Assembly (NCBI RefSeq): GCF_004764705.1
Contig: NZ_SHLX01000003.1
Span: forward strand, 1-64,000
Direction: 5' to 3'
Length of the DNA stretch: 64,000 bases
Origin: Paenibacillus cymbidii
GTDB lineage: Bacteria > Bacillota > Bacilli > Paenibacillales > NBRC-103111
Shown in pieces: positions 35,653-44,853 of this stretch (position 1 is the stretch's first letter; the number at the start of each line of letters is the position of its first letter). The position numbers and the translations under genes were made by a program. The notes beneath the pieces are model-generated. The model saw only the letters and a program-made list of their open reading frames with translations. It did not search any database and was not told the origin of the DNA.

Positions 35653-36066
35653 GTGAAGAACGTGTATGGAGGGATATTCAATTGCGCTGTCGGGATAGCG
35701 GGGGCGATCATGGCATACTCATTTGGCGAATGGACGCAGCTTCATCACTTTTTTCTTCTGGTCATCGCAGTCGATTATTTCACCGGCGTTGCCGCTTCGC
35801 TCAAGGAAGGGAAAGGATTGAACAGCGCCTTCGGCTTCTGGGGCATCGCCAAAAAAGGGCTGATGCTGCTGATCGTCATGATTGCGCACCGGATGGATCT
35901 CTTGTTCGGCACGGAGCTGGTGATGATCGGCACGATTTATTTTTACACGGCGAACGAGCTTATTTCGATCACCGAAAATTACGGCCGCATGGGACTGCCG
36001 ATGCCGGATGTGATTCGGCGCATGATAGCCGTGCTCAAAAACAAGGGCGACAGCGACCGGCAATAA
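35653..36066 (+). CDS. Phage-type holin (toxin secretion/lysis holin family)
   Basis: This 137-aa protein starts at GTG 35653. There are about four hydrophobic segments with the family text FLLVIAVDYFTGVAASLKEGKGLNS and GFWGIAKKGLMLLIVMIAHRMD, typical of holin_4/TcdE-like proteins. No endolysin or phage genes flank it, so it is probably a chromosomal orphan. GC is back to the host level, placing the island's right boundary between 35541 and here. Confidence 0.82.
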   Translation: MKNVYGGIFNCAVGIAGAIMAYSFGEWTQLHHFFLLVIAVDYFTGVAASLKEGKGLNSAFGFWGIAKKGLMLLIVMIAHRMDLLFGTELVMIGTIYFYTANELISITENYGRMGLPMPDVIRRMIAVLKNKGDSDRQ

Positions 36067-36182
36067 TCGGAAGCTGCGCTTTTTTTTTGCCGTCTCGGCC
36101 CTGGCGGTCCGGCCCAGTGGAGGCATGACCGGCAATATGGTAAAATGGAGCCACACGTTAACCGCAGCCGGGAGTGATGGCC

Positions 36183-36599
36183 ATGAACAAAAAGTATTTT
36201 ACGCTGGAGGAAGCGAACGCCTTGTTGCCGCTTGTGGAACGCGAGCTTGTCTCGCTGCAGCAGATGAAACGGACGTTCGAAGAGAAATATACGGATCTGC
36301 AGGACAAGAAGGCCGAGCATGTTTACGGCGTGCAGGAAGCGGCGGAGGAAGAGGATCCTTTTTTTGCCGCGGAATTCGAGCTTGAATTTCTGCAGATCGA
36401 AGCCCGCACGCTGATGCAGAGCATTCGCCGCAAAGGGGCCGAACTGAAGGACATCGACAGCGGCCTTGTCGATTTCCCGGCGCTGCTGGACGGGAAGGAA
36501 GTGCTGCTCTGCTGGAAGCAAGGCGAAGCGAGCATTACGCACTATCATGGCCCGTACGACGGCTTCGCCGGAAGAAGGAAGCTGGAAGGGGAAGCGTGA
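36183..36599 (+). CDS. DUF2203-family protein
   Basis: This 138-aa protein starts at ATG 36183, 8 nt after GGGAG; GTG 36174 and ATG 36177 are in frame but too close. The N-terminus KKYFTLEEANALLPLVEREL begins a helical region, and the C-terminal part GLVDFPALLDGKEVLLCWKQ then GEASITHYH is the DUF2203 signature. No function is known. Its 3' end overlaps that of the convergent MFS gene by 65 nt. Confidence 0.85.
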   Translation: MNKKYFTLEEANALLPLVERELVSLQQMKRTFEEKYTDLQDKKAEHVYGVQEAAEEEDPFFAAEFELEFLQIEARTLMQSIRRKGAELKDIDSGLVDFPALLDGKEVLLCWKQGEASITHYHGPYDGFAGRRKLEGEA

Positions 36600-37725
36600 G
36601 CCGGATCGTGGCGAGAAAAAACAGCCGCAGCGCGGCGATGACGCAGAAGCAGGCCCACAGAGGCATGATCGCCAGCAAACCGCCGGCTGCAAGCGCTCCT
36701 GCAGCGTTGCCCAAACACATGACGAGCTGGTAATCGGAGAAGTAGTCCAGCTCCTTGCGGTGTTTGCCGGCTTCCTCCATCATGATCGACTGCGAAGCTA
36801 CCTCCTGCACGGCGATGCAGACGCCGATCCAGGCTTGCAGCGCGACGAGCAGCCCGAATTTGCCGATCCACCCATACGGAAGCACAACGACGGCGGCGCC
36901 AAGAATGGCGGCGCCGTAAATTTTGCCCGGGCCGAGCTTCTCGATGCCGCGCCGGGCCAGCGGCAGGGCGAGCGCCGACAGCGCGCCCGACACGACGGCG
37001 AACAAGCCGATTTGCGCGTTGGTCAGGTGCAGCATCTTCACATGATAGATAATGAACAGCGGCGCAACCATGTTGATGCCCGCCGTATTGAGCCCGATCC
37101 ACCACATCGTCCGGTCGCTTTCCCGCAGCGGCGTTACTTTGCGGAAGCGGATCGGCTGTTTGTCGTTTGGCGCCAAGCCGGCGATTAATGCCATTCCGGC
37201 GAATGTGGACAAGCAGCCGACCAGCATCGATACGACATAGTTGTAAGGAAAGAAGCGGTCGGACATGTCGAGCGCGTGCCCGATCGTATAGCTGCCGGCT
37301 ACCATGATGACGATGCCGATCAGTTTGTTCGTGCTGAAGATGCGCGGGAACTCGCCCGGCTCGACCCATTTGCGCAGGATGGCCGGCTTCTGCGCCTCCG
37401 TCACCATGACGGCAGCCGCGTTCAGGCCCCAGAACGTGAGTACCCACGGAATCGCATGAGGAAGCATGACACATAGCGCCATACTGAGGAAGGCAAACTG
37501 GCGAACATAACCGCCGGTCAAATAGACGAGCCGGCTGATCGGGAACTGGCGCGCCAGAAACGCCAACGACAAGGCGCCGAACAGCTGCGGCAGCACGTTC
37601 GACAAGGCGATCTCGAAATTGCTGGCGCCCAGCCGGGCGATCAATACTTGCAGAAATGTAAAAAAGGCGACGTTTTTGATGTTTTGCAGCGCGGCGTCCG
37701 CGTATATTCGGTTGGTGAGCTTCAT
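36535..37725 (-). CDS. MFS transporter
   Basis: This 396-aa protein has about 11-12 membrane segments and starts at ATG 37725 (MKLTNRIYADAALQNIKNVAF) with an AAGGATG site. The longer upstream frame is not supported. Phrases such as LQVLIARLGASNFEIALSNV and VEPGEFPRIFSTNKLIGIVI fit a group of MFS proteins common in Paenibacillus; the substrate is unknown. The C-terminal tail is basic. Confidence 0.82.
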   Translation of the reverse strand: MKLTNRIYADAALQNIKNVAFFTFLQVLIARLGASNFEIALSNVLPQLFGALSLAFLARQFPISRLVYLTGGYVRQFAFLSMALCVMLPHAIPWVLTFWGLNAAAVMVTEAQKPAILRKWVEPGEFPRIFSTNKLIGIVIMVAGSYTIGHALDMSDRFFPYNYVVSMLVGCLSTFAGMALIAGLAPNDKQPIRFRKVTPLRESDRTMWWIGLNTAGINMVAPLFIIYHVKMLHLTNAQIGLFAVVSGALSALALPLARRGIEKLGPGKIYGAAILGAAVVVLPYGWIGKFGLLVALQAWIGVCIAVQEVASQSIMMEEAGKHRKELDYFSDYQLVMCLGNAAGALAAGGLLAIMPLWACFCVIAALRLFFLATIRLTLPLPASFFRRSRRTGHDSA

Positions 37726-38147
37726 CGGTTCCGCATCCTTCCGCCTGTTGCGATGGTCATCAATCATTCGTGAGGCAAAAGGCAGTCGAATCGTCTTGTG
37801 CAGCAGCGTCAACATGCACATTCTTGCATCGTCAGGAACGGTTCCGCTTACGATAAGATATTGTCTCTTCCCAGCGTACCTCCAACCGGATGCCGTTAAC
37901 ATGGACTTTTGTGCTGAAAAACATGGATTATTATGAGCAGTTGGGGAGGAGCGGAATCGTCCTTGCTTGCTGCCGATTGTCGAAATGATGCTCATATTTA
38001 AGAAATATGCCGTTTAATTGTGCGTAATATATATTGAATAATCATGAATTAGTGTGTAATATATAGTTATTAACAGCAATCATACGACATGTATGCGGCG
38101 GGCGTGCGGCATCGGTGCAGCACAAGCTTGCAGCCGGAGGAGGCGAA
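37726..38147. other. Gene-free stretch between MFS and SR1P
   Basis: The first 250 nt show no convincing gene. From about 37985 the sequence becomes AT-rich and holds the promoter at 38034-38062 for the SR1P transcript. Confidence 0.5.
38034..38062 (+). promoter_or_regulatory. Promoter of the SR1P transcript
   Basis: TTGAAT (38034-38039), 17 nt, TAATAT (38057-38062) with TG just upstream of the -10. It sits 85 nt before the SR1P start. Confidence 0.6.
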
Positions 38148-38351
38148 ATGCAGGTGGAGCAGACGGCAATCGAGAACATGAGGAGCCATGCGTCGGAGCG
38201 GCATCTCGGAACGGTAATTTGCCAGCATTGCGGCAACGTGATCGATACACTCCCGACGAATGGCGTGAAGATGCTGTACGGCGATTGCGGCACGATCGAA
38301 TGCGCAGTCGCCAGAGCAGGGGCGGCGCAGCAGCAGAGCGGCTGCCGCTGA
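38148..38351 (+). CDS. SR1P-family small zinc-knuckle protein
   Basis: This 67-aa protein starts at ATG 38148 after GGAGGAGG. The C-terminal half carries the SR1P pattern: HLGTVICQHCGNVIDTLP, VKMLYGDCGTIEC. In Bacillus subtilis SR1P binds GapA and promotes RNase J1 activity, and its mRNA SR1 is also a regulatory RNA. This version has an extra N-terminus of about 25 aa and a longer tail. It has its own promoter and terminator. Confidence 0.78.
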   Translation: MQVEQTAIENMRSHASERHLGTVICQHCGNVIDTLPTNGVKMLYGDCGTIECAVARAGAAQQQSGCR

Positions 38352-38417
38352 CGGAGGATGCAGATGGGCGGCAAGCCGCGTATCATTCGCGCGGGTCGCA
38401 ACGGCAATGTTCAACCG

Positions 38418-38467
38418 GCCGTTCTCGCGAAGAGGCGAAAGCTTCTTCGGCGGGAGCGGCTTTTTTT
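38418..38467 (+). terminator. Terminator of the SR1P transcript
   Basis: The stem GCCGTTCTCGC (38418-38428) pairs with GCGGGAGCGGC (38450-38460) using two G-U pairs, followed by TTTTTTT. The predicted SR1-like transcript would be about 400 nt. Confidence 0.75.
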
Positions 38468-38511
38468 GCGTCGGGACTTTCGCGCGCGAGGTGGAACAAG
38501 TGGAGACAACA

Positions 38512-39063
38512 TTATGAGGGCTGCGAAGTCGCTTCAGGCGCCGGCATGCGGCATAAGGAGCGTTTCACCGGAAAGTAAATGTCGAGTTCGGAGTTCGGGG
38601 CGTGCGGCCCGCGGTAACGGGCGTCATAAAGCTGGATATCGTAGCGATCGGCGTAATTGTAGCCCGCAAGCGTTCTCCATTTGGAATGAAAATAGCCGTA
38701 CGTGTCATACAGCGCCCGCAAGCTTCCTTTATGCGTGACGTCCGCATATTCGTGTTCGGGGAACGTCCGTGCCGCCATTCCTTCGGGGATTTCGTCCGTG
38801 CCGCGCACCTCGTAGCTACAAAACCATTCGTACTCCTCAAAGCCGGTGAAGCCCTGCGGATAAATGCTGACGCCAAACAGCTTCCGCGAAACGGTTGACC
38901 TGATTTCGCCGGCCCGCTGGGCGAGAAACGAGAGGGTGAACTTGCCGATCGTGTCGTTCTTTTTGTGGTCGGCTTTGGAGGTGGTGCAACCCATCCCAAC
39001 GACGGTGATGGCTTCCACCCTGGCCAGGCGGATTGCGAGAACGCCAGACGGCTTGTGTTCCAT
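38512..39063 (-). CDS. GyrI-like effector-binding protein
   Basis: This 183-aa protein has the SOUL/GyrI-like small-molecule-binding pattern: GVSIYPQGFTGFEEYEWFCS, then E.VPEGM-type MAARTFPEHEYADVTHKGS, and a C-terminal PNSELDIYFPVK. It lacks a DNA-binding part. It lies downstream of the broken VOC gene and the AraC/GyrI regulator on the same strand, so they may form one operon. Confidence 0.78.
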   Translation of the reverse strand: MEHKPSGVLAIRLARVEAITVVGMGCTTSKADHKKNDTIGKFTLSFLAQRAGEIRSTVSRKLFGVSIYPQGFTGFEEYEWFCSYEVRGTDEIPEGMAARTFPEHEYADVTHKGSLRALYDTYGYFHSKWRTLAGYNYADRYDIQLYDARYRGPHAPNSELDIYFPVKRSLCRMPAPEATSQPS

Positions 39064-39103
39064 GGCAATGGACTCCTTTCAGCGGAAAGCAGGATTCGGC
39101 ATG

Positions 39104-39374
39104 TCAGGTACGGCAAGAAGCAAATGCCAGGATATGCCCGTCAAGGTCGCGGATGGCGAACTCTCTCATGTCGTATTCGACCGGATCCTTCGGGGGATAG
39201 GCGATCAAAGCGCCATTGTCGAGGAATTGTACAGCGCATCGGCGTCGTCGATCCAGACGTACATGTCCCACGACCAGCCGTCGATATGATGATTCGGCGT
39301 TATCGGCGCTTGCGCATTGGCCGGTCTGCCGACATGAAGACGGGGCGATATTCCAGCATCCTGGCCTTGTTCAT
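39104..39374 (-). pseudogene. Broken VOC (glyoxalase/bleomycin-resistance) gene
   Basis: Read on the minus strand, pieces of a VOC protein appear in different frames: MNKARMLEYRPVFMSA at the start, DGWSWDMYVWIDDADALY in the middle and IAYPPKDPVEYDMREFAIRD then LDGHILAFA at the end, the last being a strong VOC C-terminal signature. The frame changes between the pieces (in-frame stop after the first, shift in the middle) show at least two lesions and probably a deletion, since intact family members are about 120 aa. Sequencing error is possible. Confidence 0.75.
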
Positions 39375-39402
39375 GGTATCGATCCTTTCTCGCGATTTGC
39401 GG

Positions 39403-40341
39403 TCATTGCGATTTGGAGCGGACGGGCAGGCAAAAATCGATAAACGCTTTGCGATCCGGATCGGTAAGCGGGTTGTTGTAAGATATCAGCAACGTCGGGC
39501 GCCAATCGAACTCGTAGTCGCTGCCGGGCAGCCAATTGCTCAAGCAGGTCATCATAAGCCGGCGATTGACGTGTTCCTCTTCGGCCAAACGGATGACGGC
39601 ATATGTGCCGCCGGGCAGTCGGCACATGCTCAAATCCGCGGGAGGCGCGGGATCGGGGCGCAGCGTCAGGCAAGCGTCGAAGTGCCCGTTGTCCGGCTGC
39701 CGCAGGTACCAGGGGAACCGCGGGATGCCGAGCAGCACAGTGTCGCTTCGCCACAAGCCCCTCCCCGAAGCCAATGCGTTCAGCCGCGCGAATGAGTCCG
39801 CTATTTGCCGGTCGGTGCGCCGGTCGCCGAAATGGCGAATGTAAACGGCCCGCCCCGGCGGCAGATGGCGAATGGCCATGCGCATCGTGTACTCGCAAGC
39901 GACCGTATTGCCTTCATTATACTCGCGCCGATAAAAATAGCTTTTCCAAAGCTGGTTTTCCATTTTGCAAATCTTGCTTTTAATGAAGGTGTGCTGTCCG
40001 GCGTAATCGGTCGGGCTGACGCCGTAACCGGCTTTGAACGATCGCGAGAAAACGGCCAGCGAAGAGAAGCCGCACTCCAATGCGATCGTCGTGAGGGTGG
40101 CCGATTTCCGGAACAGCAGCATATGCACGGCCCGCTCCAGCTTGCGGCGAACGCAGTACGCGTGGATGTTTTCCTGAACGACCGCTTTGAACAGGCGGTG
40201 CAAATAGAACGGCGACACCGCCACGGCGGCCGCTATGTCGTGCAGCGCGATATCCCGTGTTGCGTTTTCGTCGATATAATCGATGGCCCGATTGACGATC
40301 GCCGCATGCTCTTCCGCCAGGCCCGGATTTTTGGTTCTCAT
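39403..40341 (-). CDS. AraC-type regulator with GyrI-like sensor domain
   Basis: This is a protein of about 312 aa from ATG 40341 (GTG 40344 is equally possible; GGAGGGAGGG lies upstream). The N-terminal AraC DNA-binding domain (about 10-110) reads IALHDIAAAVAVSPFYLHRLFKAV and TLTTIALECGFSSLAVFSRSFK. The C-terminal part (about 140-310) is the Rob/SoxS-GyrI type effector fold with LPPGRAVYIRHFGDR and GGTYAVIRLAEEE. It probably controls the downstream VOC/GyrI genes in response to a toxic small molecule. Confidence 0.88.
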   Translation of the reverse strand: MRTKNPGLAEEHAAIVNRAIDYIDENATRDIALHDIAAAVAVSPFYLHRLFKAVVQENIHAYCVRRKLERAVHMLLFRKSATLTTIALECGFSSLAVFSRSFKAGYGVSPTDYAGQHTFIKSKICKMENQLWKSYFYRREYNEGNTVACEYTMRMAIRHLPPGRAVYIRHFGDRRTDRQIADSFARLNALASGRGLWRSDTVLLGIPRFPWYLRQPDNGHFDACLTLRPDPAPPADLSMCRLPGGTYAVIRLAEEEHVNRRLMMTCLSNWLPGSDYEFDWRPTLLISYNNPLTDPDRKAFIDFCLPVRSKSQ

Positions 40342-40461
40342 CACGGCGCAGCCGATCCCTCCCTCCGCCACTGGCTGACTGGAATGCTTATTTCATTTCC
40401 ATTTCCGGCCAGCCTTTCCCTTCTTTATGCCAAAATCTTTTGCGCCATAAAGGCGCCGCGG

Positions 40462-40658
40462 GAAATAGGCCATAAAAAATGGCTTATTCGCGCCATTTCA
40501 CGCGACTCTTCGAAAATAGCCAGCGAAAACATGGCTTATTCAGCCCAGAGAGCCGCCAAGCGGGGCTTTGCTAACGAAATAACCAGTGTTTTCACTGGCT
40601 ATTTCGCCAATACCCCCCATTTTCGGTATAATAGCCAGCGAAAACATGGCCTATTTCG
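40462..40658. repeat. Four-hairpin intergenic module (complete)
   Basis: The stretch 40342-40748 holds no gene. Within it four hairpins start at 40462, 40512, 40575 and 40628 (offsets 50, 63, 53), with cores AATAGGCCAT..ATGGCTTATT, AATAGCCAGCG..CATGGCTTATT, AAATAACCAGTG..CACTGGCTATTT and AATAGCCAGCG..CATGGCCTATT. Units 2 and 4 combine a type I left arm with a type II right arm, pointing to recombination between units. Confidence 0.85.
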
Positions 40659-40681
40659 CCATCCCCCTTGTCTCAGCGCAC

Positions 40682-40717
40682 AAAAACCCCCTCGACCGCC
40701 GTTCCAGAGGACGGCGG
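40682..40717 (-). terminator. Possible terminator of the opp operon
   Basis: On the minus strand CCGCCGT/ACGGCGG (40717-40696) forms a stem with an 8-nt loop, and a run of five T follows after 9 nt. The gap between stem and T-run makes it a weak candidate. Confidence 0.35.
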
Positions 40718-40748
40718 GAGGGTGTTCGAGCCGCAAGCCAGTACAAAT

Positions 40749-41699
40749 TCAATACAAATGGCAAGCCGCGTAGTGGTTCGGTTCAATTTCCTTGAACGGC
40801 GGCATCGTTTCCGCGCATTGCGGCATCGCTTTCGGGCAGCGCGTGCGGAACGGGCAGCCCGACGGCGGGCTCAGCGGGCTCGGCACGTCGCCCTGCAGGA
40901 TGATGCGCTCGCGCTGCCGTTCCACCGCCGGGTCGGGAATCGGAATCGCCGACAGCAGCGACTGCGTGTACGGATGCAGCGGCTCCTTGTAAAGGCGGTC
41001 CGCGTCGGCCAGCTCGACGAGCTTGCCCAAATACATCACGCCGATGCGGTCGGAGATGTGTTTGACCATCGCCAGGTCGTGCGCGATAAACAAGTACGTC
41101 AGCCCGCGCTCGCGCTGCAGCTTCATCAGCAGGTTGACGACCTGCGCCTGCACGGACACGTCGAGCGCGGAAATCGGTTCGTCGGCAATGATGAACGACG
41201 GCTCGATCGCCAGCGCCCGGGCGATGCCGATCCGCTGCCGCTGCCCGCCGGAAAACTCGTGCGGGAACCGCCCCGCGTGCTCCTCGTTCAGGCCGACCGC
41301 ATGCAGCAGCTCGCCGACGCGCTCCTTGCGCTGGCGGCCTTTCGCCAGGCCGTGCAGATCGAGCCCTTCGGCGACGATGCTGCCCACGGTCATCCGCGGA
41401 TTAAGCGACGCGTACGGGTCCTGGAACACCATCTGCATGCTGCGGCGAAAGTGCATCAGTTCCTTGTCCTTCAATCGATGCACGTTTCGGCCTTCGAACA
41501 ACACTTCACCGCCGGTCGCCTCGTACAGCCGGATGATCGTCCGACCGGCCGTCGATTTGCCGCATCCGGACTCGCCGACGAGGCCAAGCGTCTCCCCTTG
41601 GCGGATGGAGAACGACAAGTCGTCGACAGCCCGCAGCATGCCGCCGCCGACCGGGAAATGCTTCTTCAGCCCGCGCACCTGCAAAATCGGTTCACCCAC
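40749..41699 (-). CDS. oppF: Oligopeptide ABC transporter ATPase OppF
   Basis: This 316-aa protein starts at GTG 41699, with AAGGAGGC upstream and 8 nt overlap with oppD. It has Walker [10 protein letters not shown], signature [15 protein letters not shown], Walker [13 protein letters not shown] and the C-terminal oligopeptide-transporter extension with the Cys-rich segment [15 protein letters not shown]. The last gene of a five-gene importer operon. Confidence 0.92.
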   Translation of the reverse strand: MGEPILQVRGLKKHFPVGGGMLRAVDDLSFSIRQGETLGLVGESGCGKSTAGRTIIRLYEATGGEVLFEGRNVHRLKDKELMHFRRSMQMVFQDPYASLNPRMTVGSIVAEGLDLHGLAKGRQRKERVGELLHAVGLNEEHAGRFPHEFSGGQRQRIGIARALAIEPSFIIADEPISALDVSVQAQVVNLLMKLQRERGLTYLFIAHDLAMVKHISDRIGVMYLGKLVELADADRLYKEPLHPYTQSLLSAIPIPDPAVERQRERIILQGDVPSPLSPPSGCPFRTRCPKAMPQCAETMPPFKEIEPNHYAACHLY

Positions 41700-42774
41700 G
41701 CGCCATCGCCTCCTTGTCGTCGACCGGGCCGCGACTGCCGGCCGTAGCGCCTCCCTGCACATGCGCGGCGAACACCGGCGCCTCCACCTGCGGCGCGTCC
41801 GCATGGTTCAGCCAGCACGCCGCCGTATGGCCCGGGCCGATATGAAAATGCAGCGGATCGTGGTCGATGCATACGTTCATCGCATGCGGGCAGCGGGCGG
41901 CAAACGCGCAGCCGGCCGGCGGCGCATACAGATCGGGCGGCGTGCCCGGAATCGGCGCCAAATCTTCCTTGCGCATGCTGTCGAGCCGCGGCACGGAGCG
42001 CAGCAGCCCCCACGTATACGGGTGTCGCGCGCGGTAGAAAATGTCTTCGAGCGAGCCCTGCTCCGCGACTTTGCCGGCGTACATCACCACGACGCGCTGC
42101 GCCATATCGGCGACGACGCCGAGGTCGTGCGTAATCAGGATGATCGCGGCGTCCGTGCGCTGCTGCAGCTCTTTCATCAGCGCGATAATTTGCGCCTGGA
42201 TCGTTACGTCGAGCGCGGTCGTCGGCTCGTCGGCGATCAGCAGCTTCGGGCTGCACGCCAGCGCGATCGCGATCATGACCCGCTGGCGCATGCCGCCGGA
42301 CAGCTCGTGCGGATATTGCCGCACGCGGCCTTGCGGATTCGCGATGCCGACCAGCTTCAGCAGCTCGACTGCCCGCGCCTCCGCCTGCGAAGCGCTCATC
42401 CGCTGGTGCTTGCGCAGCCCTTCGGCGATTTGGCTGCCGATCGTCATCGTCGGATTGAGCGACGTCATCGGATCCTGAAAAATCATCCCCATCTCCGAAC
42501 CGCGGATGCGCTCCATCTGCTTGTCGGACAGCTTGACCACGTCCAGCTTGCCGTCGAAGACGATCGAGCCTTCCTTGATTCGGCCGGGCGGCATCGGGAT
42601 CAGCCGCATGATCGTCTGCGCCGTCACCGATTTGCCGCAGCCGGACTCGCCGACGATAGCGAGCGTTTCGCCCTTGTTCACCGCAAACGACACGCCGCGC
42701 ACCGACTGCACTTCGCCGCCGTGCATCCGAAACGACACCTTCAAATTGTCCACTTGCAAAATCGGTTCGCCCAT
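41692..42774 (-). CDS. oppD: Oligopeptide ABC transporter ATPase OppD
   Basis: This 360-aa protein starts at ATG 42774 (GGAGGC upstream). It has Walker [10 protein letters not shown], signature [15 protein letters not shown], Walker [13 protein letters not shown] and C-terminal [16 protein letters not shown]. It partners OppF. The C-terminal 40 aa are Ala/Gly-rich and unlike the usual OppD end. Confidence 0.92.
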   Translation of the reverse strand: MGEPILQVDNLKVSFRMHGGEVQSVRGVSFAVNKGETLAIVGESGCGKSVTAQTIMRLIPMPPGRIKEGSIVFDGKLDVVKLSDKQMERIRGSEMGMIFQDPMTSLNPTMTIGSQIAEGLRKHQRMSASQAEARAVELLKLVGIANPQGRVRQYPHELSGGMRQRVMIAIALACSPKLLIADEPTTALDVTIQAQIIALMKELQQRTDAAIILITHDLGVVADMAQRVVVMYAGKVAEQGSLEDIFYRARHPYTWGLLRSVPRLDSMRKEDLAPIPGTPPDLYAPPAGCAFAARCPHAMNVCIDHDPLHFHIGPGHTAACWLNHADAPQVEAPVFAAHVQGGATAGSRGPVDDKEAMARG

Positions 42775-42802
42775 CGTGGCGCCTCCTTGCTTTTTTGCGC
42801 GC

Positions 42803-43717
42803 TTATTTGCGCATTTTCGGATCGAGCGCGTCGCGCAGGCCGTCGCCAAGCAGATTGAAGCTGAGCAAAATCAAGCTGAAGACGATTGTCGGATAAACGA
42901 GCCGGTGCGGGTAAAGCCGCATATACGTCGCGCCGTCGGACAACAGGTAGCCGAGCGATGCGAGCGGCACCCGAATGCCGAGGCCGATGAAGCTGAGGAA
43001 CGCTTCGGTGAAAATCGCCGCCGGCACGACAAACGTCAGCTGCACGATAATAATGCCGAGCGCGTTCGGCACCAGATGGCGAAAAATAATCCGTCCCGAA
43101 CCCGCGCCGAGCGTACGCGCCGCCAGCACGTAGTCCTGCTCCTTCAGCGTCAAAATCTGGCCGCGCACAAGCCGCGCCATCGGCACCCAGCCGGTAATCG
43201 AATAGGCGATAATGATGGTTGAAATGCCCGGTCCGATAAACATGATCATCAGAATCGTAATCAGCAGGAACGGGACCGAATAAACGATTTCGATGACGCG
43301 CTGCATGATGTCGTCGACTTTGCCGTCTTTGTAGGCGGAGATGCCGCCATAGATAACGCCGATGACCAAATCGAGCAGTGCCGCAACGATGCCGATGAAC
43401 AGCGAGATGCGCGTGCCCCACCAGACGCGAACCCATAAATCTCGGCCAAAATCGTCGGTGCCGAACGGATGCGCCCAGGTCGGCTTTTGATTTTTGATCG
43501 GCAAATTGATCGTCTTGTAGTCGTAATGCGAGAAGAGCGGGGCCGCAATCGCCAGCAGCGCCAGCACAATCAGGATCGCAAGCCCCGCCATCGCCGGCTT
43601 GTTGCGGCGCAGCCGCTGCCACGCGGCTTGCCAGAACGTCACGGAAGGGCGCACGATCGTTTCGCAGCCCGCTTGTTTGTCCGCCGGAGCGAACGGTTCG
43701 TTGACCATTGCGGACAC
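42803..43717 (-). CDS. oppC: Oligopeptide ABC transporter permease OppC, GTG start
   Basis: This 304-aa protein starts at GTG 43717, 7 nt after GGGAGG. There are about six membrane segments, HPFGTDDFGRDLWVRVWWG typical of the OppC N-terminus, and coupling loop AARTLGAGSGRIIFRHLVPN. It overlaps neither neighbour but is only 1 nt from oppB. Confidence 0.92.
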   Translation of the reverse strand: MSAMVNEPFAPADKQAGCETIVRPSVTFWQAAWQRLRRNKPAMAGLAILIVLALLAIAAPLFSHYDYKTINLPIKNQKPTWAHPFGTDDFGRDLWVRVWWGTRISLFIGIVAALLDLVIGVIYGGISAYKDGKVDDIMQRVIEIVYSVPFLLITILMIMFIGPGISTIIIAYSITGWVPMARLVRGQILTLKEQDYVLAARTLGAGSGRIIFRHLVPNALGIIIVQLTFVVPAAIFTEAFLSFIGLGIRVPLASLGYLLSDGATYMRLYPHRLVYPTIVFSLILLSFNLLGDGLRDALDPKMRK

Positions 43718-43718
43718 G

Positions 43719-44651
43719 TTACGACCTCCCTTTGCCAAGCCGGATGCGCGGATCGATCAAGCCGTACAGCAGATCGGTCAGGAACAGCACAACGACCAGA
43801 ATCGCCGAGTAAAAAATCGTCAGCCCCGCGATCATCGTATAGTCGTTGGTCGATACCGATGAAACGAAATGCGTGCCGAGCCCCGGCACGGCGAATATTT
43901 TTTCCACAACGAACGTGCCTGTAACGACATTGACGAACACCGGGCCAAGAATCGTCACCACCGGCAAAATCGCATTGCGTATCGTATGGCGCCAGACGAT
44001 CGACGAGCCGCTGAGGCCTTTGGTTTTGGCCGTTTTGATGTAGTCGTTGTTCAGCACGTCGAGCATCGACGTACGCATGAGCCGCGCCAGAATGGCGACC
44101 GTGCCGAACGAGAGCGCGATCGCCGGCAGGATGCGGTGCGCAGGTCCCGTCCACAAGCCGGGCGGCAGCCACTTGAGCTTGACGCCGATGTACAGCGACA
44201 GCAGCGGGCCGAGCACGAACGAAGGGATGGAGATGCCGATCACGGCGGTGACCATCGAGACGCGGTCGAGAAAACGGTTGTGGTTGAGCGCGGCGATCAG
44301 TCCGAGCGTCAGCCCCGCAACGATGGCGATGGCAAGCGCGAGCAGGCCGAGCTCCAGCGATGCCGGGAACGCCTGGCGAATCACTTCGGTCACGCGGCGG
44401 GCCGGAAACTGGAACGACACGCCAAGATCGCCATGCAGCAGATCGTTCAGAAATTTGAGGTATTGCTGCCAAATCGGCTTGTCGAGCCCGTATTGCTCGT
44501 ACAGGATGCGCCGGTTCGCCGGGCTCAGCTTGGCCGACGCTTCCCCGAACGGGTCGCCCGGCAGCAGCTTCATCAGCAGGAACGTCAGCGTGGCGATCAG
44601 CCATAACGTAACGAGCATGTAGAACGTTCGCCGCAGCGTATATTTCAGCAC
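43719..44651 (-). CDS. oppB: Oligopeptide ABC transporter permease OppB, GTG start
   Basis: This 310-aa protein starts at GTG 44651 (MLKYTLRRTFYMLVTLWLI) after TTGGAGTGG; the longer open frame has no ribosome site. OppB hallmarks: LMKLLPGDPF, LYEQYGLDKPIWQQYLKFL, GISIPSFVLGPLL and coupling loop AKTKGLSGSSIVWRHTIRN. It follows oppA after a 202-nt gap that shows no gene. Confidence 0.92.
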   Translation of the reverse strand: MLKYTLRRTFYMLVTLWLIATLTFLLMKLLPGDPFGEASAKLSPANRRILYEQYGLDKPIWQQYLKFLNDLLHGDLGVSFQFPARRVTEVIRQAFPASLELGLLALAIAIVAGLTLGLIAALNHNRFLDRVSMVTAVIGISIPSFVLGPLLSLYIGVKLKWLPPGLWTGPAHRILPAIALSFGTVAILARLMRTSMLDVLNNDYIKTAKTKGLSGSSIVWRHTIRNAILPVVTILGPVFVNVVTGTFVVEKIFAVPGLGTHFVSSVSTNDYTMIAGLTIFYSAILVVVLFLTDLLYGLIDPRIRLGKGRS

Positions 44652-44853
44652 GAAGCCCACTCCAATGCGGGAGAATAAAAGCAAAGAAAAGCCGTTCGCC
44701 GATAAAGGCTCGGGAACGGCCGGTCATGCAGCGGTTTTACCACAATAGAATTTATGAGGTTCCAGACGAAGCGGAGATGTCAAAATCTATTTGGCGATAA
44801 AACCTGCCTTTATACGCGGTCGCTCATCCTGAATGGCCTCGATAGAGGTTTTC

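Noticed and set aside
35532..36128. 198-codon + frame beginning at the end of the aminopeptidase gene
   Set aside because: It overlaps the holin gene in another frame and has no ribosome site or motif.
41023..42858. 611-codon + strand frame over oppF/oppD
   Set aside because: Opposite-strand shadow; OppD and OppF motifs are unambiguous on the minus strand.
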